The translations under genes and the position numbers were made by a program. The notes beneath the pieces are model-generated. The model saw nothing but the letters and a program-made list of their open reading frames with translations, was not told the origin of the DNA and ran no database searches. From an uncultured Bacillaceae bacterium (lineage in GTDB: Bacteria; Bacillota; Bacilli; Bacillales; Caldibacillaceae): a stretch of DNA of 25,119 nucleotides. Below, piece after piece: positions 21,018 through 25,119 of this stretch. The DNA lies in NCBI GenBank assembly GCA_937983015.1, contig CALKAK010000141.1, positions 1-25,119 on the forward strand. Reading direction: 5' to 3'. Every line of letters begins with the position of its first letter. Within the stretch, counting starts at the first letter, position 1.

Positions 21018-22525
21018 TATCCTTCTTCCACCTCTTCTACTTCGATTTCCGCTACATTCCTCGTTTTCCATTTATAAATCAAACCTAATAGCTGCACGGC
21101 GATAAGGGGTGTGATCGAAACTAGTGCAATCACACCGAACCCATCGAGCACCACATTTGCCTCGGGAATGAATTCAGCCGCCCCCTGGGCAAAGGGTAGA
21201 ATGAATGCGGCGGTCATCGTCCCGGCAGCCACTCCCCCTGAGTCAAAGGCGATACCGACAAAAATATCCGGTACGGTATACGATAGCCAGATGGCCATGA
21301 CGAGACAGGGGAGTAAAATATGCCATAACTGTAGTTCCGGAACGATAATTCGTAAAATCGAAAAACCAACGGCAACCGCAACTCCTAAACATAGGGTAAA
21401 CAGAACGATCCCCGCCCGAATCGAACCGGCTGTTTCATCCTCAATTTGCTTCGTCAAGACATGCACGGAAGGTTCTGCCGGAATCGTGATCACCCCAAAA
21501 AGCATCCCAACGAACACAAGGAGCCAGGGCATGTTTAATGTGGCTAATTGATAACCAACGAGTCTGCTCGCTTCGATAAAACCCGTATTCACTCCGGTGA
21601 TAAACAGCACAAGACCTATATACGTGTAAATCGCACCGACAAAAATCCGCTTTAACAACCCGTGGGAAATTTTAATCCAGAAAAAGTTGACAACGAGATA
21701 AATAGTCACGATGGGTAAAAGTGCGATGAGGGTCTCTTTAGCATACCCGGGCAAGCTTTGAATATAAATCTCCAGTACACTGCCCGTCATCATTTCTTCC
21801 ACCGGTAACTTCCCCTCAAGCGGTCCCGTTCCTGTTATCGCCCCCTGTAGCATTACCGCCAAAATCGCACCGGTTGAAGCAATTCCAAGCATGCCAAAAC
21901 CATCATTCGTCTCCCGTTCATGTGCGCTCCGGGTCATGGATGCGATACTTACGGACAGAGCGAGGATAAAAGGAACGGAAATGGCCCCGGTAGTTGAACC
22001 CGATGCATCGAAGGCAATCGCCAGGAAATCCGGCTGAGTGAAGATTCCGAGGAGGAAAATCACGGCATATATGATAAGAAAAATCCGGTTGATCGGAATA
22101 TTTCTGATAATACGTACAAGGGCAACGGCAATCATGATCCCCACACCTAAAGAAACTAGTAAAATCATCATGAGTGAATTAAACTGCCCTTCTGTCACCG
22201 CATTCACTTGATTGGCTAAAATATGGAGATCCGGTTCAGCGACAGTCACAATAAAACCAAAACCACAGCCACCAATTAAAACAAGCCATAATCGATTACT
22301 ATTCGTTAAAACTTCGCTTATCTGTTCACCCATAGGGGTTATAGATATATCAACACCTAATAGAAACAGAGGCATTCCGATTATCATCAATACCGTCCCG
22401 ACGATCAATACCATGATCGTAGCAATGCTTAACGGCGTAATGGTCAGAGCGAGGAGGATTAAGACGATAAATACCGGAAAAACCGAAAGTACAGCTTCTT
22501 TAACATATTCCAAGATAGCTAACAT
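21017..22525 (-). CDS. DUF1538 membrane protein, internally duplicated
   Basis: A 502-residue polytopic membrane protein of the DUF1538 family with twelve or so hydrophobic segments. It is built from two copies offset by about 254 residues. Paired motifs are GVDIS (57) and GVNTG (311), AEPDLHIL (96) and AEPSVHVL (350), AFDASGSTTGAIS (171) and AFDSGGVAAGTMT (426), and DGFGMLG (208) and DGFGVIAL (461). Conserved acidic and small residues within membrane segments resemble a transporter or channel; no substrate is known. The C-terminal tail (VAEIEVEEVEEG) is acidic. The ATG at 22525 has AGAAGGG about 10 bases upstream. It is the first gene of the operon and overlaps the next by one base, so PII-like proteins are its likely partners. 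Confidence 0.9.
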   Translation of the reverse strand: MLAILEYVKEAVLSVFPVFIVLILLALTITPLSIATIMVLIVGTVLMIIGMPLFLLGVDISITPMGEQISEVLTNSNRLWLVLIGGCGFGFIVTVAEPDLHILANQVNAVTEGQFNSLMMILLVSLGVGIMIAVALVRIIRNIPINRIFLIIYAVIFLLGIFTQPDFLAIAFDASGSTTGAISVPFILALSVSIASMTRSAHERETNDGFGMLGIASTGAILAVMLQGAITGTGPLEGKLPVEEMMTGSVLEIYIQSLPGYAKETLIALLPIVTIYLVVNFFWIKISHGLLKRIFVGAIYTYIGLVLFITGVNTGFIEASRLVGYQLATLNMPWLLVFVGMLFGVITIPAEPSVHVLTKQIEDETAGSIRAGIVLFTLCLGVAVAVGFSILRIIVPELQLWHILLPCLVMAIWLSYTVPDIFVGIAFDSGGVAAGTMTAAFILPFAQGAAEFIPEANVVLDGFGVIALVSITPLIAVQLLGLIYKWKTRNVAEIEVEEVEEG

Positions 22526-22877
22526 GCATCACGATCCCTTCTGCCACCATTTCTGTTAGTATTTGATTTTCACCTGAAAAAATGAGCTGTTTTTCATGGT
22601 ATGGATAATCTCAGGATCATCGGATTAAATATTTCTGTTGGATACCGTATTTTTTAAACATAATAATCGAGGATCTAATTTGATTCGTGTTGGCCAAGTA
22701 TTAAAAATCCCCAGATATCGAGTAGAAGTAAATATGATACTTTAGAGAACGAGATCTAGGGCGCATCATTTTTCCCGTTCACCCAAATACCCGCGCACAA
22801 CATTTTTAGAAAGACAAACCGTTTCATAAAGTAAGATGTGAACCTGTCTGAAATTGATTTGGAAATTCTCTATATTG
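22526..22877. other. intergenic region upstream of the DUF1538 operon
   Basis: About 350 AT-rich bases with no gene found. It must contain the leftward promoter of the DUF1538 operon, but no box pair stood out. Confidence 0.45.
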
Positions 22878-22905
22878 AAAAAGGCCTGTTGTAAGCAGGC
22901 CTTTT
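22878..22905 (-). terminator. terminator of the YvrJ cassette
   Basis: AAAAGGCCTG and CAGGCCTTTT form a 10-bp stem around a 7-base loop. On the minus strand it starts 3 bases past the YvrJ stop codon. Confidence 0.9.
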
Positions 22906-22907
22906 CG

Positions 22908-23051
22908 TTATGATACCTTTCGCATCCGGTCAGGGAGTTGATCGATCGCCTGAATCACTTGATCCAATTTGGCTTCTATCCGATAAAGAAGGATCAAAGT
23001 GACGACGATCGGGAACCCCACTTCCCCGATGAAAGGTACGATTTCGCCCAA
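22908..23051 (-). CDS. YvrJ-family small membrane protein
   Basis: A 47-residue protein: MGEIVPFIGEVGFPIVVTLI, then LLYRIEAKLDQVIQAIDQLP and DRMRKVS. One membrane segment (about 10-23) is followed by an amphipathic helix, which is the YvrJ family layout and looks like small holin-like proteins. The start is TTG at 23051 with GGGGGGAG 5 bases upstream. It is the last gene of a DUF1659-DUF2922-YvrJ cassette that recurs in Bacillaceae; the role is unknown. A hairpin (23077-23100) before it may reduce or uncouple its expression. Confidence 0.85.
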   Translation of the reverse strand: MGEIVPFIGEVGFPIVVTLILLYRIEAKLDQVIQAIDQLPDRMRKVS

Positions 23052-23076
23052 TCTTTCTCCCCCCTTTTAAAAATAT

Positions 23077-23100
23077 TGGCCGGAACCAAACGTCCGGCCA
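23077..23100 (-). terminator. attenuator-like hairpin between DUF2922 and yvrJ genes
   Basis: TGGCCGGA (23077-23084) pairs with TCCGGCCA (23093-23100), loop of 8. On the minus strand it is followed by AATATTTTTA, a weak T run, just before the yvrJ ribosome binding site. Confidence 0.65.
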
Positions 23101-23115
23101 TAAAATTCCATGCCA

Positions 23116-23337
23116 TTATTCTTGAAATTCGAAGACAGTGACCTCTCGTTCGACAAGCCGCGCTTCTTTAATTTCAACAAGCGGACCGGTAGATGTAATG
23201 AAAGCATTGGCATCGATAATCGCCTGCATTGCGGTCTGGATTTCCTGTCCGGTCAGATCCTCTTTCGGATCTTGCACGACCAAACGTGCCGTCCGGCCCA
23301 TCTCTGTCACAAAATGAAGTTCTAGTTGTTTATCCAT
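23116..23337 (-). CDS. DUF2922 small protein
   Basis: A 73-residue soluble protein: MDKQLELHFVTEMGRTARLV, then VQDPKEDLTGQEIQTAMQAI and IDANAFITSTGPLVEIKEAR, ending VTVFEFQE. It matches the DUF2922 family (short beta-helix-beta protein of Bacillales/Clostridia) by order and motifs (DP...LT..E...AM..II....F). Function is unknown. The frame begins at 23364, but GGGAGGTGA is 4-9 bases before the ATG at 23337, which is the start. It follows the DUF1659 gene by 33 bases. Confidence 0.85.
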   Translation of the reverse strand: MDKQLELHFVTEMGRTARLVVQDPKEDLTGQEIQTAMQAIIDANAFITSTGPLVEIKEARLVEREVTVFEFQE

Positions 23338-23370
23338 GTTCTCACCTCCCTGAGAAGAGTTCACTGGTCA

Positions 23371-23592
23371 TTATTCAGCGAGAATGACGCTGCGGTCATT
23401 ACGCTCAATGCTGTGGAGCGGGTCCTTGGCTAGGGATGCCAAGGCTTGTGCAGCATCATACACTTGGTCAGAATTCGCAGCAACATTTAAATTGGAGTAT
23501 GTCCGGGTTTTATAGATTTCTTTACCTTCTTCATCAATGCCAGCGAAGAAGGTCAAACGTAAACTGGATTGAACAACGCTTGCTTGAGCCAT
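23371..23592 (-). CDS. DUF1659 small protein
   Basis: A 73-residue soluble protein, the first gene of the cassette: MAQASVVQSSLRLTFFAGID, then EEGKEIYKTRTYSNLNVAAN, SDQVYDAAQALASLAKDPLH and the end SIERNDRSVILAE. The pattern (S.L.L.F..G.DE.GK.I...T...N) is DUF1659. The frame begins at 23628, but GGAGGAGGTGA upstream fixes the ATG at 23592. It has the same length as its DUF2922 neighbour. A shared origin is possible, since both start with a strand carrying L-L-F and end near an (A/V)xx(E/I) strand. This is only a suggestion. Confidence 0.87.
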   Translation of the reverse strand: MAQASVVQSSLRLTFFAGIDEEGKEIYKTRTYSNLNVAANSDQVYDAAQALASLAKDPLHSIERNDRSVILAE

Positions 23593-23936
23593 GTGCCTCA
23601 CCTCCTCCCCTTTCGCCTTTATTATCAAGTTCTCCTTGGAAAAGGGATCAAGGTTTTCAAAAAATTACTTGCTTATATTTCGGTTGGAAAAGGACGGGAG
23701 GAAGATTTTTTAATAACCATATTTCGTATAGAAAAGTTATTGTTTATGTCAAACAATTATTTAATTAAAAAATAACTGGAATTGTAAGGAAAGGTTCTCA
23801 AGGGGGAAAGCAATCCATATACAAATAAAATCATCGTGAACATAGCAAATTTGATTAGGATCGGCCTGAAGTTTGGAAATGGGAGCTAGAAGAAGGATTG
23901 GGAACAGAAAGCTTGCATTTTGGTGAAAGGAATTAA
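23593..23936. other. intergenic region between DUF1659 and the IS element
   Basis: About 340 bases, AT-rich in the middle. It should contain the leftward promoter of the DUF1659 cassette (a weak TTGATC...TGATAA pair with an 18-base spacer near 23610-23650). Otherwise only AT-rich imperfect repeats such as TTGTTT/AAACAA (23738-23755) are seen. It contains no gene. Confidence 0.4.
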
Positions 23937-23941
23937 TGTTT

Positions 23942-23998
23942 TTGGCAAGTAGAAAATGTATGAAATGGCAATTAAAAATGCATACATACACTTGCCAA
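23942..23998. repeat. direct and inverted repeats near the IS21 end
   Basis: TTGGCAAGT (23942-23950) recurs inverted as ACTTGCCAA (23990-23998), and ATGTATG (23956-23962) as CATACAT (23981-23987). A second TGGCAA copy begins at 23966. IS21-family elements carry such multiple transposase-binding repeats at their ends. Confidence 0.7.
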
Positions 23999-24007
23999 AT
24001 TCCATGG

Positions 24008-24727
24008 TTAACGTTGAGAGATTGAGTCTTTGTATCGGTGACTTTCACCATTGAAGATGATTAAATGAGAATGATGAATCAGCCGATCAATGACGGCCTC
24101 TGTTAAAATGGGATCGCCAAAGACATTATTCCATTGGCTAAACGGTAAATTGGTTGTCACAATGATGCTTTTGGCTTCATAACACATGGAAATAACTTGA
24201 AATAATAACTCTGCCCCCTGTTTATGCAATGGAATATAGCCCAATTCATCAAGAATCAAGAGATCCAACTTTTCGATTTGATTGAGAAATTTACCAAGGT
24301 CACCTTTTTCATTGGCCTCCAATAAAGCATTGACAATGGAGGCGGCCGTATAGAACTTCACTCTTTTTCCTTGTTTTTTCATCAAATTGAGGGCGATGAG
24401 AGTGGAAAGGAATGTTTTACCGGTTCCCACTCCGCCATAGAAGATCAGGTTTTCCTGATTGTTCGTAAACTCTCCTTCTAACATATAATCTTTTGTTATA
24501 CCAGGAGCTAATTGGATATCACGCCAATCATATGGTTTATTTGGGATTTTTGGCAAAGTTGACTGTTTTAATAATAAGTTAATTCTTCTCTCATCACGAT
24601 GCTGCACTTCTCGTTCAAACAGCTTCAGTAAAAATTCCTCATTTGTTTCCGCATGGATGGTATGGTAATTGGCTGGAATCCAGCTTAATTTTAGTCTTTT
24701 GGCATATTCCTTAATCATTTGTTCCAT
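24008..24727 (-). CDS. istB: IS21 helper ATPase IstB
   Basis: A 239-residue AAA+ ATPase with Walker A GGVGTGKT (98-105), Walker B LLILDELGYIP (156-166) and sensor motif IIVTTNLPFSQW. It ends VIDRLIHHSHLIIFNGESHRYKD, the IstB C-terminus. It assembles with IstA and target DNA to drive transposition. Length and motifs are intact, so the element may be functional if istA is. The ATG at 24727 overlaps the istA end by 13 bases, giving the translational coupling usual in this family. It starts close to the istA stop and ends near the repeated IS end. Confidence 0.95.
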   Translation of the reverse strand: MEQMIKEYAKRLKLSWIPANYHTIHAETNEEFLLKLFEREVQHRDERRINLLLKQSTLPKIPNKPYDWRDIQLAPGITKDYMLEGEFTNNQENLIFYGGVGTGKTFLSTLIALNLMKKQGKRVKFYTAASIVNALLEANEKGDLGKFLNQIEKLDLLILDELGYIPLHKQGAELLFQVISMCYEAKSIIVTTNLPFSQWNNVFGDPILTEAVIDRLIHHSHLIIFNGESHRYKDSISQR

Positions 24728-25119
24728 GATGCCACATCTCCTTGGGATTCGAATAGGCGGTCATAATGCCTTACTCCTCGGATGGCTTCCGGCATATCTG
24801 GAACGTGTTTTTTCGGTTGAATTGGCTCTCGTATACCTCTTCCATTGATTAATTGATAAAATACCTGTTTAATCGATTCTACTTTCGGATGACCATACTG
24901 GGAGGCAATCCTCAAAGCCTGTGTCGAAACTTCGAAATCATGTTCTTTTAGTAAAACAGCTAGTAGTTGTAATGCTTCCTTCTTTTCTTGAACGGTACAA
25001 TTGGAAAAATAATTTTTCCATTCTTCCGGCATCTTTTCATAGAAATCCGTATATTTTAATGCATTTGGCCTTTTGGCCATTAACGTAAGATATGGTTGCC
25101 ATTTCATTGATTTTTGTTT
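24715..25119 (-). CDS. istA: IS21 transposase IstA, C-terminal part (runs off window)
   Basis: The frame is open to the window edge, giving about 134 residues that belong to the C-terminus of an IS21 transposase. The visible text includes KWQPYLTLMAKRPNALKYTD, then FYEKMPEEWKNYFSNCTVQE, LLKEHDFEVSTQALRIASQY and PDMPEAIRGVRHYDRLFE. The DDE catalytic core lies outside the window, so integrity cannot be judged. It overlaps istB by 13 bases. An internal ATG at 25107 is not a real start. Confidence 0.9.
   Translation of the reverse strand, partial: KQKSMKWQPYLTLMAKRPNALKYTDFYEKMPEEWKNYFSNCTVQEKKEALQLLAVLLKEHDFEVSTQALRIASQYGHPKVESIKQVFYQLINGRGIREPIQPKKHVPDMPEAIRGVRHYDRLFESQGDVASWNK

Larger units (their letters stand above)
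23937..25119 (-). mobile_element. right end of an IS21-family insertion sequence (partial)
   Basis: The istA-istB overlap pair, followed by AT-rich ends with repeats, defines an IS21-type element whose left part is outside the window. The likely terminus is the TG at 23937-23938, because IS21 ends start with TG and the next 60 bases hold repeated TGGCAA motifs. The boundary is inferred, as the other end and target duplication are not visible. Confidence 0.75.

Overview
The window looks like chromosome of a moderately AT-rich Bacillaceae-type Firmicute. This rests on gene content: a NfeD/YuaF-flotillin pair behind a textbook sigma-W promoter, YuiD-type divergent PAP2, NrnB-like DHH phosphoesterase, QueT, and the YvrJ/DUF2922/DUF1659 trio. 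It also rests on strong purine-rich ribosome binding sites, frequent GTG/TTG starts and classic hairpin-plus-T terminators. I could not fix genus or species from sequence alone. No rRNA, tRNA or CRISPR array was seen.

Layout, left to right. 1-304: start of a membrane protein that runs off the window. 389-3670: a membrane-organisation locus, with yuaF-floT on the minus strand under a sigma-W promoter and, divergently, a second SPFH-domain protein followed by a tiny ribbon-helix-helix protein. 3801-6112: a MATE efflux pump and a double-domain AhpD-like (CMD) protein, each with its own terminator. 6195-9887: a FrnE-type DsbA thiol oxidoreductase divergent from a MASE3-like/PAS/degenerate-GGDEF/EAL cyclic-di-GMP protein. 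10000-13104: a DUF1906 glycosidase-like protein, an NrnB-like DHH phosphoesterase and an arginase-family protein. 13388-17401: a small unknown protein with an unusual pseudoknot-capable 3' end, an 888-residue TPR plus degenerate dynamin-like protein, and YuiD. 17690-18874: a heptad-repeat coiled-coil protein, then queT with its own sigma-A promoter and a candidate preQ1 riboswitch. 18983-19345: a small bacterial PH-domain protein. 20019-22525: a tightly coupled operon of a duplicated DUF1538 membrane protein and two PII-like proteins holding three PII-like domains. 22878-23592: the DUF1659-DUF2922-YvrJ cassette. 23937-25119: the right end of an IS21-family element (istB, end of istA).

The most promising under-described systems are the DUF1538/triple-PII operon (a likely PII-gated transporter of unknown substrate) and the TPR/pseudo-dynamin protein, whose G domain keeps the fold signature but lacks the P-loop lysine and serine. 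Function calls for both are inference from visible motifs. Most other genes are ordinary accessory or housekeeping genes, and most non-coding stretches carry only promoters and terminators.
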